From contig NC_068316.1 in assembly GCF_025860055.1 (NCBI RefSeq), positions 34,827,387-34,891,386 of the forward strand: DNA of 64,000 nucleotides, written 5' to 3'. This DNA comes from Xyrauchen texanus (taxonomy: Eukaryota; Chordata; Actinopteri; Cypriniformes; Catostomidae). Both the position numbers and the translations under genes were made by a program. This document shows, piece by piece, positions 22,803 to 33,004 of this stretch; within the stretch, counting starts at the first letter, position 1, and each line of letters opens with the position of its first letter. Under the pieces are notes generated by a model that worked only from the letters and a program-made list of their open reading frames with translations, made no database searches and was not told the origin of the DNA.

Positions 22803-23545
22803 CCAGGTGAATTGCTTGCACCTAGCGCCCTTCCCCCTAACCAGGGGAAACAGTGCGCCTTCATTCCCAGGAGATCTTTGGTTTGGGACATTCCTCCCTA
22901 GCCCTCGTGGGTCGCAGTTCAGCGGAGGAACTCGCCGACCCAAGCCACTGCGGGTACCGCAAGCTACCCTGCACTGGTGTAGGTGCTCCCCAGGTAAGGC
23001 CTCCTTCGGACTCCCCCTGTGTGTAATGCCACGGTTCTGTCCCCTCTGGCGAGCGGACTCCGTGCTTCCCTTAGGCAGTCACGGCTGCCTCGGTTGCCGT
23101 GCTGTATGTTCCCCCCTCTATGAGGCTGGATCCACCACCGCACAGACTTTTCCACATAGGCCCTAAGTCAAGCCTCTGATGGTTTTGCCACTTAAACTTG
23201 CCTCCCCTCTCGGGTAGGCGTGGCCTCCGCAGGGTCTTCTCCGCCCTGAATAAGGGCTAAGACCCCCTTCCCTCAATGCGTGTAAGGGCCCCGGCCTAAG
23301 TTGCTCTATGCGAGAAACATAGAGAGAAAAGAGGCCCGGCCAGGCTTGGCCCGTTCCCAGGTTGGCAGCCAGCATCTTGTTCCCCCTTCCGGGGTAACAA
23401 TAAGGAATCCTGATGGCTTAAATGGGGCATTGGGGAAGGGTACGTGCAGCCTGATACAGTTGGTCGTCCTGCACGTAAGAATACCTGCTCGCTCCTGTAT
23501 CAGCAGTTCACATACACGGCTCAGCGCATGGCACTTTTATAAGTG
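22803..23545 (+). mobile_element. DIRS 3' untranslated region
   Basis: GC-rich non-coding sequence between the recombinase stop and the internal complementary region, for example cctaaccaggggaaacagtg and gtaggcgtggcctccgcagg. It contains no credible gene; the open frames on both strands reflect GC-rich composition. Confidence 0.7.
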
Positions 23546-23655
23546 GACCCCTAGTGTCGCTTCTCTGACACAACGTGGAGAGAGCGACAGAAGGGGAACA
23601 TCTAGGTTACGTATGTAACCTCCGTTCCCCGATGGAGGGAACGAGACATTGTGTC
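23546..23655 (+). repeat. DIRS internal complementary region (ICR)
   Basis: Two abutting blocks. 23,546-23,601 equals, apart from one base, the outer 56 bases of the DIRS left end at 36,867-36,922. In the element's own orientation, before the inversion, that makes it the reverse complement of the left end. 23,601-23,655 is the reverse complement of the outer right end, 23,871-23,925 (55 bases, one mismatch). Left-end and right-end complements side by side are the textbook DIRS-1 ICR, thought to template or align the two ends during circle formation. Confidence 0.85.
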
Positions 23656-23707
23656 TCCCCTGCCACGTCGCTGAGCCGAGCCACTGTTGTGGTGGACCAT
23701 TTCCGGC

Positions 23708-23925
23708 TCCTCAGAAAAATCCTGAACGAACTCCCGTATTTGCGCCGTTTAAATACCCGTATGTCCGGGGGCGGGACATGCAAATACTGGTTGCCAACTC
23801 TCATTGGCCTTTTTTCATAGTCCAGAGGTGAATATCGGCACTCAAGAGAGACCCCTAGTGTCGCTTCTCTGACACAACGTCTCGTTCCCTCCATCGGGGA
23901 ACGGAGGTTACATACGTAACCTAGA
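23708..23925 (+). repeat. DIRS 3' inverted terminal repeat
   Basis: About 170 bp (23,708-23,880) match 36,726-36,895, which in element orientation is an inverted copy of the left terminus. The match includes actcccgtatttgcgccg, aaatacccgtatgtccgg and ccaactctcattggcc. It ends with the 55-base arm that pairs with the ICR, containing ggttacatacgtaacc. Position 23,925/23,926 is the edge with L2 LINE sequence. Confidence 0.85.
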
Positions 23926-24180
23926 CGTTTAGTAGCCCTATTTTTATATGATGTGCATTTTTAATTTGTTTGTTTTGTTCAAGTTTGACCTTAATCACAT
24001 TTTTTTTAATTATTTAGTGAGGGTATTGTGTTTGGTAGTTCGGGGAACAGTCTCTATGAGATATCTAGGTGATACAGTCTCTATGTGTTGTAGTTTATGT
24101 GACCTGTGTGATGTCTCAAGGCAGCTAGCAGATGTTCGGATTAACCAGTTTGTCTGCTTCCTGACCTGGGCCCCAGTTAG
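23926..24180 (-). mobile_element. L2-type LINE spacer between ORF1 and the start of ORF2
   Basis: On the minus strand this follows the ORF1 stop and ends in gggctactaaacgt at 23,926. That reads directly into the ORF2 start at 36,923 (GLLN + VRSLSTKALIV) once the inversion is undone. No coding signal is seen in between. Confidence 0.75.
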
Positions 24181-25056
24181 TCAATTACTATCATTATTAA
24201 GACTATGAGCCAAATTACTAGAGAGGAGAGCAGCACCTTCCCTGGAGGGATGGAGTCTGTCTCTCTTTAGCAGGTCAGGTCTACCCCAAAAACTATTCCA
24301 ATTGTCTATAAATCCTATTTTATTCTTCAGACACCACTCAGACATCCAGCCATTCAGTGACACTAATCTACTATAAACCTCTTCACCACGACGAGCAGGG
24401 AGGGGACCAGAGCATATTACAGTGTCTGACATCGTTTTTGCAAATTTGCACACCTCTTTACATTATCTTTAGTGATCTCCGACTGGCGAAGCCAGACATC
24501 GTTAGTGCCGACATGGATAACAATTTTAGAAAATCTATGTTTAGCATTAGCCAGCACTTGTAAATTTGATTTGATGTCAGACGCTCTGGCCCCCGAAATG
24601 CAATTAACAATAGTGGCTGGAGTCTCTATTTCCACGTTCCTTACAATAGAATCGCCAATAACAAGGGCTCTTTCAAAATTATTCTCAGTGGGTGTATCAC
24701 TGAGGGGGGAGAATTGATTGGAAACCCTAACAGAAACTGGAGAGTGGTGTCTCTTTGCTGAGCGAGTATGCCGCCGAGACGTCACCCAAATGCCCTGCTG
24801 CAGGGGCTCTATAGTCGGAACCAAAGTGTGTATGTTGAATCTCTATACTACCCGCATCCGAAACAGTATCTGCCGGCTTCTCTTTCTCACTGACCTCCAC
24901 TAGCGTTCGGATGCGAGTCTCTAACTCATTAACCTTCTCCGTCAGCCTGACTAATTCCTTACATTTATCATATGTGAATCCCTCACTGCTGACGGAGGAG
25001 GCTATTGTAAACATGTGACATGCAATGCAGGAAGAAATAACATGAGCGGATGCCAT
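24181..25056 (-). pseudogene. L2/CR1-type LINE ORF1 with SGNH esterase domain
   Basis: Read on the minus strand from the ATG at 25,056. A Cys-containing N-terminus (SCIACHMF...KCKELV) is followed by a heptad-rich coiled coil (LTEKVNELETRIRTLVEV). The SGNH/GDSL hydrolase blocks come next: block I ALVIGDSIVRNVE (about 24,670), a GARASDIKSNL region, block III VIHVGTNDVW (about 24,495), and block V DRLHPSREG (about 24,240), which supplies the catalytic Asp and His. The Ser of GDS and the Asn of GTND are present. ORF1 proteins of several CR1/L2-type LINEs are known to carry such an esterase, thought to act on lipid or as an RNA-binding/chaperone partner. Two frameshifts (near 24,790 and 24,440) break the frame. 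Confidence 0.88.
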
Positions 25057-25450
25057 GACTTACCGCAAATTGTTTGTTGTTCCTGAGCGGTGAGGGTTTG
25101 AGATTGATGTGAATCCCTCACGTAATTGTTTGTTGTTGTTGTTGGTTGTTCTTGATAAGTGATGCTTTGAGATCAATGCAATAATCTGTGTACTGCAGAG
25201 GAGAAAAAACAGGTGCGCGCTGAGGAAAAAAAAAACCCAAACAACCCCGCACCAACACTTCAGCACAGAAGCCTTGGTGCGGGGTTGGTGCTCGCACCTG
25301 CACCAACACAAGAGCCGCATGCTCTTCCCCCAAAAACACAAAACAAACCTGGTGTGTGTCCGCTTCAGCCATATGGCGTAAACATGGAAACACACACCAT
25401 TTTGCCTTGCTTATTGCTCATATTTAGTAAGAAAAAAGTTTTTCTGCACA
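25057..25450 (-). mobile_element. L2-type LINE 5' leader
   Basis: Non-coding sequence upstream of ORF1. It contains a 13-bp perfect hairpin (aaccccgcaccaa at 25,243-25,255 pairing with 25,274-25,286, 18-base loop) and several Ser/Gln-rich low-complexity triplet runs. The outer limit is approximate. Confidence 0.55.
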
Positions 25451-25479
25451 CTGCCTAACAAATCTAACTCCTATCAGAG

Positions 25480-25675
25480 GAAAGTAGAATGTTTGACAGG
25501 CTTGAGAACTCAACACACACAGAATGGTCTGAAGACAAAAGACTCTTACAAGGTTTCTTTACCTCTTCCAAAATCTCCCTATATATTTATGGGTAACCTT
25601 TTTTTAAACAACTAGATTCCATTATTCTCTCATTTATATGGAATTACAAGATACCTCGCATAGCATAATTATTTT
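25480..25675 (+). pseudogene. L1-type LINE ORF2 fragment (upstream piece)
   Basis: The plus strand near 25,605-25,670 encodes FKQLDSIILSFIWNYKIPRIA. That is the post-RT block of L1/Tx1-type ORF2 around which fish L1 copies read FIW..K.PRI. It is the upstream half of the L1 that resumes at 26,546. The break is filled by an L2 3' tail. Confidence 0.7.
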
Positions 25676-26545
25676 TTACAATTATATAAATATTATAATT
25701 TATGGGGATATGGGTTATAAATTCAATTATTATTTAATTACTTATTTTTATACAGAATTCACAATCGTATTTTTATCAAACAACACAATGAAGACTGTAG
25801 AACTTTCCAGCAGGTATAACTAGTGTTTTATATAAATATATATTACAAGTGATGGATGTTATTATTATGTTCTGTGGTATTTGAGAAAATAAGTGTGTAC
25901 ATTTACCGACTTATTGCAAATGAAGGCATATTTATGTTATATTTCATGTTATACGTTATATTCTGACTAGGTTAAAGGTTTGTTTATTTTTTGTTCCTGG
26001 TCTCCAGACTATGTGTCTGTGTCTGCTTAATTAATTACAGTGCGCAGGCGTCTCGCCTTTATATTCATTTTCATTTAGTTGATGTTCAGGACTGGTATGC
26101 CTTGCCAGTGAGTGACTATAAAATAGCATTGCTAGTAATTCATGTCAAAAACTTATATCACATGATTGTGTAACTTTATTAGTTAATTCTGATGTTTGTG
26201 TTTCATTGCAGGTTTACAACCTAACCTAACTAATCTAACTAACGTCACTAATATCCAACTGACAGGCTAGCGATGCAGTAGCATTCTGGCTACCTTGTTT
26301 GTGGATGAGTATTGTGTATGTGCGCAATAAAAGCTCATAAAGTGACACGAGTTGTATCCGCCATACTTGTCCTGAAACCCTTCCAGTGGGGAGTTTATTG
26401 AGCTATAGCAGGTAGCTTAATAAAGAACTGGACAAAGACATTATAAATATTACAGTTTCATTTTCTTTTAATACATGATCTTCTGTAAAGCTGCTTTTAA
26501 ACAAAGTTTGTTGTGAAAGGCACTATACAAAAAAATGACGACTTG
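25676..26545 (+). mobile_element. L2-type LINE 3' tail (5'-truncated), split by a solo LTR
   Basis: The left part (to 25,795) and right part (26,435-26,545) match 54,780-54,990: ttatttaatta, caatcgtatttttatc and acacaatga on the left, then ctgtaaagctgct, gttgtgaaaggcactataca and a tgacgacttga tail on the right. Insertion here explains why the L1 frame stops at IPRIA and restarts at NARALSYWQ. Confidence 0.8.
25796..26434 (+). mobile_element. Solo LTR, 639 bp, with 5-bp target duplication
   Basis: Starts TGTAGAACTTTCC and ends GAACTGGACA (TG...CA). It is flanked by aagac on both sides (25,791-25,795 and 26,435-26,439). It contains a TATA-like gactataaaatagc near 26,112 and a polyadenylation signal, gcaataaaagctcataaag, near 26,322-26,340. 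The features are those of a plus-oriented LTR left after recombination between two LTRs. Family not identified; a 5-bp duplication fits Gypsy, BEL or some ERV groups. Confidence 0.82.
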
Positions 26546-28074
26546 AATATTACTGGCAGTTAATGCCAGGGCTCTCTCTTACTGGCAAAGGGGCATTCTA
26601 GATGACATGTCACCTGAGACTTTTCCATAGCAGAGGCCATGTCAGTGCCGGGGTCATCTCTCCCAGCTTTGATCTTTACAGAGAGCAAAACTGTTAATAA
26701 GTTGATGAGCAGTAATTTTGTGCTGATAAATTCCTTGAAGATCTTGAATCAGATAAAAAGATTTAATAATTTATCAAAATCTTTAATCAATACACCAATA
26801 TCATGTAATCATACACCAATATCATGTAATCCATCATTTGAACCTTCACAGATTGATGGAGTTTTCTCAGCATGGAGAAGAAAGGGACTACATTGTATAG
26901 GAGATCTCTATATAGAGGGTCAGTTTTTTGCATCTTAAAAACAAGTTTACTCTCCATCAGTCTCATTTTTTCCATTATTTGCAAATCAGAAATCATGTAC
27001 AGAAAAATATCCCACAATTTATAAATAATCCTGGAAGTCATATTTTTCATGATCTTCTGATCCTGAAACCAGACATTTGTTATGCTGTTTTGTTTGTGCT
27101 TTTGCATCAGCAACACCTGTATGCACCAGCCACCTTAAGTTAGCTTCATTCTTTGGGCAGAACGATGAAGTGTCTGATGAGATCTGGAAAGAGGGCATGT
27201 TGAGAATAAAGAGTTGTTCAATAAATTCTAGGTATAAATTAATTCAGTTTAAAGTTATGCATGGCTTCAATACTCAAAACCTATAGTACATCAAATATTT
27301 CCCTTCATATCATCCCAACGTGATATGTGCAGGATGGCGGAGGGGACATTGGCACATTTATTTTGGTTTTGCCCTATTTTTTATGATTTCTGGTTGAACA
27401 TTTTTTAATTGTTTTCAAGAGCACATGGAATTGATATTCAACCTGACCACAGATTCAATCTTGTGGGATACATTTAAGGTTGTGATGCAAGGCCACTTCA
27501 CATCATTCGAGTCCTCCAAGAAACAGGCCCTGAAAAGTCGACTTCGTAAGATAGAAAAATGCTACCATTACTCGAACAAGCATATAGAGTGTCTCTCTCA
27601 AAAAACAAACAATAATAAAATCCTAAAGTTAAAGTATGAACATAATTATATCCTTAACCGACAAATAAGTAACCTTAAACTTAAACAGAAGAATTTTGAG
27701 CTGGGATACAAGCCTGGGAGGTTGCTTACAAGACACCTAAGGGGAGAACAAGCTAAGAATACCAATCTGGCCATTTTTGGCTACTCTGATCTGACTGGTA
27801 CTCTCCCTCATTCCCATCAACAGGCGTTTATGGTGGGCATGATTGCAGCCAAAAAGGTAATACTTCTTAATTAGAAATCTTCACAAGCCCCTTGTCTAAG
27901 AGATGGTTAAACAAGATGCTTTAGATTATTCAAATGGAGAGGCTCGTTTTGGTGAGCTCAGCTCACAAAAAGATTTGAAGCCACATGGGGACCTCTCTTG
28001 AGTCTTTTAGAAGTTTAATATTGGTATATTATGTAATAGACTAGACGGATTTCAGCAAAATGGCCTTCTATAAG
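26546..28074 (+). pseudogene. L1/Tx1-type LINE ORF2, C-terminal region, rearranged
   Basis: Plus-strand blocks typical of the L1-type ORF2 C-terminus: NARALSYWQRG (26,555), FSAWRRKGLHCIGDLY (about 26,865), SHFFHYLQIRNHVQKN (about 26,955), DEIWKEGMLRIKSCSINSRY (about 27,180), IYFGFALFF (27,355). Frame 27,425-27,874 then begins with an endonuclease-RT linker (WDTFKVVMQGHFTSFESSKK... KPGRLLTRHLRGEQAK) and returns to the C-terminal end (TLPHSHQQAFMVGMIAAKKV). RT itself is missing, so two parts of ORF2 are joined out of order. A 20-bp direct tandem duplication (acaccaatatcatgtaatc) lies near 26,790-26,830. Confidence 0.78.
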
Positions 28075-28343
28075 AAGTGAGGAGCATTTATGGGTACAAG
28101 TCGGGAACCGGCCTACCTTACATATTTCAAGGGTGCTGAGTCCAAAAAAACTGGTACCCAAGCGAAATTTTGAGTTTTTTACCTTCTAATTTGCATATCA
28201 AAATGGCCACCAAATTACCAATCTTGCTCAGTCGTTGGACCATTTTCCCCTAGTTTTTTTGTAAGTAGGCAATCAAGATTTGGAAATTAAGTTTCTAGAT
28301 CGATAGTCAAGGGTCAGAGCAAAGATATAATGGAGGCTCACTG

Positions 28344-28350
<7 letters not shown>

Positions 28351-28413
<63 letters not shown>
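28351..28413. repeat. (TA)n microsatellite
   Basis: About 31 TA units between the left TIR and the start of the transposon coding region. It may have expanded inside the element's 5' leader and abuts the first ATG. Confidence 0.95.
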
Positions 28414-28415
<2 letters not shown>

Positions 28416-29169
28416 TGGTAGCAAATCGATTCATCCACTACACTGCTGACAACATTGACATCCTTGATGAGTCCTTAGATGGAAAGAACACCTTTCATGC
28501 AACCCAAATGGCAGCCTGGCAACGGGGAAAAAAGCTATAGAACTTGACATGCTGAAGCCCTCCACTAGCCATACACTGGTTGTGCCAGATGTCCTGGAGA
28601 ACTTGCACCACGTCAATGTACATTCTGCCACAAGCAAGCCAGTATTCACATCACATGTTAACAAGACCTGGTTTACAAAACCTAAAGGAGACAGTGAGTG
28701 TGTGAAACAAGCAAAAGCAACAGACATGGCTTTCTTCCTGCGACGTCAGGATTCTGAACCCAAACCTTCTTGGACTGTATTCAATCAGTCAGTCTCATCA
28801 AAGGAACCAGAGCAGACAGCAGTAGGATATTTGCCAATAGTCCTTGCTCCAGCTCATGAGTATGATACGCTCAATACAGTTGTGAAGAGGTGCATGGCAA
28901 TATCATCACATTTTGGCCAGGAGCATACTGTCATAACAGTGGACCAAGCTCTTTACTGCAAGCTCATGGAACTGAAGTGGTGTGTTGAGGAATATCAGGG
29001 CAAGTTAATCCCTCGGCTTGGTGGACTTCATATTGCAATGAACTTCCTGAAGACTATCGGAGATCACATGGCTGGGTCTGGTCTAGCTGAAGTGTGGCTG
29101 GAGAGTGGATTGCTGGGGAGGGTGCTGTGCAGCTTGTCATGTCAGGGAAAGCATACAACAAGGGTATGA
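28412..29169 (+). pseudogene. TIR-transposon protein, N-terminal part with DDE-like motifs
   Basis: The first ATG follows the (TA)n run and opens with TADNIDILDESLDGKNTFH (Asp codon 28,448). A frameshift leads to the frame starting 28,549, which has LPIVLAPAHEYDTL, the block VITVDQALYCKLMELKW (Asp at 28,942), IPRLGGLHIAMNFLKTIG and LAEVWLESGLLG. Asp-Asn-x-Asp, Val-Asp-Gln, Gly-Gly-x-His and Glu-Ser-Gly spaced this way look like an RNase H-fold (DDE) transposase core. That is my inference from motif layout, not a database match. Another frameshift near 29,130 moves the sequence to the next frame. Confidence 0.65.
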
Positions 29170-30470
29170 GAGCTCACAAACTGACCTTGCAGGCCCTATG
29201 GCAGCTTTTGTTGCCAACATTCCTCGCGTTTGCTGCAGAATCAGACAAGGAATGCCATGATGAGATCTCTGCTATGGCTGCTGATGACAATCCTGAAACT
29301 ATTCCTCAGTTGATAACATATCTGAAGCAGGAACAGTTTGAGAGTCTCCTCAAAGATTTCATCGCAAGTAAATCTGAAGATGTCAACTTTGTTTTCTGGT
29401 GGAACTACATGGATATGGTCTCAACACTGTTGCAGTTTACACAAGCTCAGCGTGATGGGCTCTGGGAGCTTCATCTTCACTCCTTCAGCTGGATGTTGCC
29501 GTACTTCATGCGATATGACCACCTGAACTACGCAAGATGGGGGCCAGTGTATATTGCTGAGATGCACCAACTCCCAGAACCTGTACTATCAGATTTCCAA
29601 AGTGGCAACTTTGTTGTGAAGCGGTCCGATCAACGATTCAACCAGGTCGATCCAGACCAAGCAATGGAGTGGATCAATGGAACAGGGAAAAAAGGAGGGG
29701 GGATCATTGGCATTACTAAGACACTTTCAGCCCTTTCCAGATGGACACTCTCCTACAACATGAGGTCCCATGTAGCAGAAGAGACACATTTGATGTTCAG
29801 CAACACATCTGAGAAAACCTATGTCCACAATGAAGCTACCAAATCCCGTGAAAAGAGAGACAACAGAGACGAAATGGCATTGGTTTTAGTCTTCAAAGGA
29901 TTCAAGGTGTTTGGTTCAGTCTCACCAGGCTCTTTGCGAAATCTCGCCACAAAAGACGTTGCCACAGAGGCTATCCAAAGCTCATTACTTTCTGCCAAAG
30001 ACCTAGGACAAGAAAAAGTGAATTCATTCATTGAGAAAATGATGATTGTTCCTGAGGACAAAGATAAACCAGAGGTCCCAATCCATGCAACCCTAAATAA
30101 GAGCAAAGCTAAAACATTTGCATATCTATATGAAGTGGCCAAAACTCCTAAATTCAAAGACAACAGAACCGTTGTAAAGGCTGACCGAAACGTCCTCAAA
30201 CGCCTTGTTATGGCCTATGAGGCAGGTCGTCCAGTTGACTTACCAGCTGTCCTAAAATACGAGCTTATGCCAGTTCCCATATCCCTTGCTGAAATGAATG
30301 GGACCCTTCGCACTGGAAACAAGTCTGTATTGGTAAATAAGTTAACAGACGACATAGTCTGTCCTGAGGCTATTGAACAGCCCGACGTGTCATCTTGCCT
30401 CATCATAGATAGACAGGCACTGGTGGTTGCCCTAGGAAAGCCAGACAGTAACATTTGGAGATTTGGCTGA
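29094..30470 (+). pseudogene. TIR-transposon protein, central part (458-residue frame)
   Basis: Longest frame of the element. It continues from the DDE-like block and overlaps it by frameshift. It includes VFWWNYMDMVSTLLQF, LPYFMRYDHLNYARWGPVY, then RFNQVDPDQAMEWINGTGKK and GGIIGITKTLSALSRWTLSY. The end (CLIIDRQALVVALGKP) leads into the nuclease-like region. No transmembrane segment or signal peptide. The downstream frame change is near 30,448-30,470. Confidence 0.7.
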
Positions 30471-31221
30471 CACATTTGTCAGAGCAGTATTGAAAGCAGG
30501 ATGTTCCTATAAACGGATAGATGTTGTGTTTGACAGATACAGAGAAGAGACCATCAAGGGTGCTACCAGGACACGATGCACAAAAGCAGCTCAACCAATC
30601 AGATGACTTGTTGAGGGTCGTGATGTGCATCTTCCGAAAAACTGGACCAACTTCCTGTACCTCCCTGACAACAAAGCTGATCTTGACAATCTACTCTCTG
30701 AAGAACTATGTGCTCAGGCACCTGAGGATAAAGAGATTGTTGTTGGTGGTGGGTTCAGAGACAAAGAAACGGAGGTTAGGTCATCGAAAGCAACAACCAA
30801 CCTGACTCATCTGAGAGCGATACACGAAGAGGCAGATACCCGATTGGTATTACATGCAGTGCACTGCCAGTCAGACACAGTAGTCGTGTCATCTAGAGAC
30901 ACTGATGTGCTTGTGATTCTGGTTTCCCATTTCCCGCATGTAGCGTGTAAAACACTCTGGCTGTTGTCTGGTACCACAAGGAAGCCACAGTATATACCCA
31001 TTGATGCTGTTTTTAACAAACTGCCAAAGGATTCAGCACCAAGTCTTGTAGCATTTCATGCACTAACTGGTTGTGATACCACATCATACATTGCAAGTCA
31101 CACCAAAAGTACATCGTGGAAAGTCTGGAAAATGCACCATCAATTGCTCAGCAACCTTGGAACTGGTGATCTCACGGAGGAGACTCAAAGATCTTCAGAG
31201 GCTTTTGTCTGCAGAATATAA
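30448..31221 (+). pseudogene. TIR-transposon protein, XPG/PIN-like nuclease region
   Basis: After a frameshift the sequence reads RIDVVFDRYREETIKGATR (about 30,515-30,575), a stop TGA near 30,601, then the open frame to 31,221. Signature blocks are HEEADTRLVLHA (acidic EEAD at 30,826-30,837), VVSSRDTDVLVILV (DTD near 30,895-30,906) and ALTGCDTTSYI (GCD near 31,069). FEN1/XPG nucleases show the same order of an E-x-D acidic block, a S-x-D-x-D block and a G-x-D block. The similarity is by motif only. The next stop is at 31,219-31,221. Confidence 0.65.
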
Positions 31222-31613
31222 GATGTGATAAAACAGACTCTGTTGATGCAGCAAGGCATATACTTTTCTCCAGGACAGGTAAACCAGAAGCAATGCCGGC
31301 AACTAGCGAATCGCTCCACTTCCATCTGCTGAGAGTACACTACCAGGCAATGGTTTGGAGAAATGCTCACTATGCCACACCTGAGCTTCCTTCACCCTTG
31401 GACATGGGATGGAAACATGGCAGTTCAGGACTACAGCCCATTCTTATGTCACAGAATCCAATACCTGAAAGTTGCCTGGAAATGATCCTGTGTACCTGTA
31501 AAAAACAATGCAGAACATGCCAGTGCAAATGCCGAAAATCAGGGCTGTTATGCACTGCAATGTGTGCATGTCAGAGTGATGACCAATGTCCTTGTTTAAA
31601 TGTGGAGTTGTAG
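31222..31613 (+). pseudogene. TIR-transposon protein, cysteine-rich C-terminus
   Basis: Following a frame change, the frame from 31,293 ends with a cluster of 11 cysteines in 35 residues (31,491-31,595), including CTCKKQCRTCQCKCRKSGLL and CACQSDDQCPC. Spacing suggests a zinc-binding CxC-type module, a common DNA-binding add-on at transposase C-termini. The stop is followed by non-coding sequence to the right TIR. Confidence 0.65.
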
Positions 31614-32132
31614 TCCTCAAGTATACCAAGGCAAGGGGTAACCAAAGAACTTGGAAAAGGACTGCAGAAAGAAATACTAATCAAAATGAAATTCCAAAGA
31701 CAAATGGCACACAAGCAAACTAGAAAGGTATAAAAACAATTTAACAAAAACAATTTACAGAGGGAGTGAACTACAGAACTAAAAATCTAACAGAAAAAAG
31801 CAAAGCAATTAAGCTACAAACATGAAAGAAAATATACAGAAACAAGATGTGATCTGTAGATCTGTTCAAGGGAAGTTTCATGGTGTTTTTTTTCCCTATT
31901 TTACAACATTCACTTGGGTTTTTCGATGTTTGAAATAAGAGCATAAATGCTTTGTTTGCATAAAAAAATGAAATCTCAGACAACTTGCAATGGTGTTTTT
32001 CTTAGTTATTATGTAATATGTAATACATCACATATCATATATACACTGGGAAAGTTTAAGAGTGATATTGATTGAATATTTATGTCGGCCTTAAAAAATG
32101 ACACAAATAATGCTTAATTTCACCACTATATC
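31614..32132 (+). mobile_element. TIR-transposon 3' non-coding region
   Basis: AT-rich sequence between the coding end and the right inverted repeat. No gene or further repeat seen. Confidence 0.6.
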
Positions 32133-32370
32133 TTTATATCTTTGCTCTGACCCTTGACTATCGATCTAGAAACTTAATTTCCTCATCTTGATTGCCTACT
32201 TACAAAAAAAAACTAGGGGAAAATGGTCCAACGACTGAGCTAATTTGATATGCAAATTAGGTTAAAAAAAATCACAATTTCGCTTGGGTACCAGTTTTTT
32301 TGGATTCAGCACCCTTGAAATATGTAAAGTAGGCCGGTTCCCGACTTGTACCCATAAATGCTCCTCACTT

Positions 32371-32582
32371 TCACTTTTTTTTTCTTTTAGTGGATGTTTC
32401 TGTTTTCCTCCACTGTGTTAAATTATGTGTTTAAATTATTTCATGTTCATATTTTCAATACCTCTGAATGTGCGGTTAACTGAGACAGACCAGGTTTGTT
32501 GTTGGGTTGTTTAATTTGTTTGCTTTTGTTTTTGCTTTTGTTAAAAAACTTAAACCATAAATAAAATAATAATAATAAACAA
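32371..32582 (+). mobile_element. L1-type LINE 3' untranslated end
   Basis: T-rich sequence (ttgttgttgggttgtttaat, ttgcttttgtttttgctttt) ending with ccataaataaaataataata. It has the look of the terminal part of the L1 whose coding stopped at 28,074, displaced by the TIR transposon. Confidence 0.5.
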
Positions 32583-33004
32583 ATTGCATACAATTTAAAT
32601 AGTACACTGTTACAGGTGGTGGGGGTAGGACAGCCTGCTCAACTTGCTCAACTCAATAACTTTCCTTAAAGTGCATGCAAGGGATGAGGAAGATTAAAAC
32701 AAAATCAGGAAAATCTGCACACAAGATAGACCTATCTTCCATCATCTTGATTACTGATTCTCTTAAATGCCATTTTGTAATTAAACTATATACTGTATTA
32801 ATTACATACAATTTAAATAGTACACTAATACAGGTGGTGGGGGATGGGCAGCCTGCTCATCTCACTCAACTCCAATAATTTATTTAAAGGTGGTTTTCAC
32901 AATGGGCATGTTTGCTGTGGTCCAAACTGGAGTGTGATTGTTCCCGGTGCCCCCATGACCATGAATCTCTTGAGTATGTAGACTTCGAGCTACCCACCTC
33001 TGAG
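32583..33004. repeat. 72-bp direct repeats and unclassified sequence
   Basis: acaatttaaatagtacact...caggtggtgggg...cagcctgctca occurs at about 32,588-32,660 and again at about 32,808-32,880 in direct orientation, 220 bp apart. The rest (32,881-33,004) is unclassified. Confidence 0.6.

Larger units (their letters stand above)
28075..32370 (+). mobile_element. 4.3-kb TIR transposon, superfamily unassigned
   Basis: Bounded by inverted repeats of about 255 bp (28,075-28,329) and 238 bp (32,133-32,370), near 90% alike by eye. The outer ends are aagtgaggagcatttatggg and its complement. It interrupts the 3' part of an L1-type LINE. No target duplication is obvious at the outermost matched bases. 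It encodes one decayed protein (28,412-31,613). Academ-type elements come to mind because some carry an XPG-type nuclease, but I cannot confirm that from sequence alone. Confidence 0.85.

Noticed and set aside
28549..31613. Host multi-exon gene encoding an XPG-like nuclease
   Set aside because: The coding region is enclosed by ~250-bp inverted repeats inside an L1 element, is frameshifted, and shows no splice structure.
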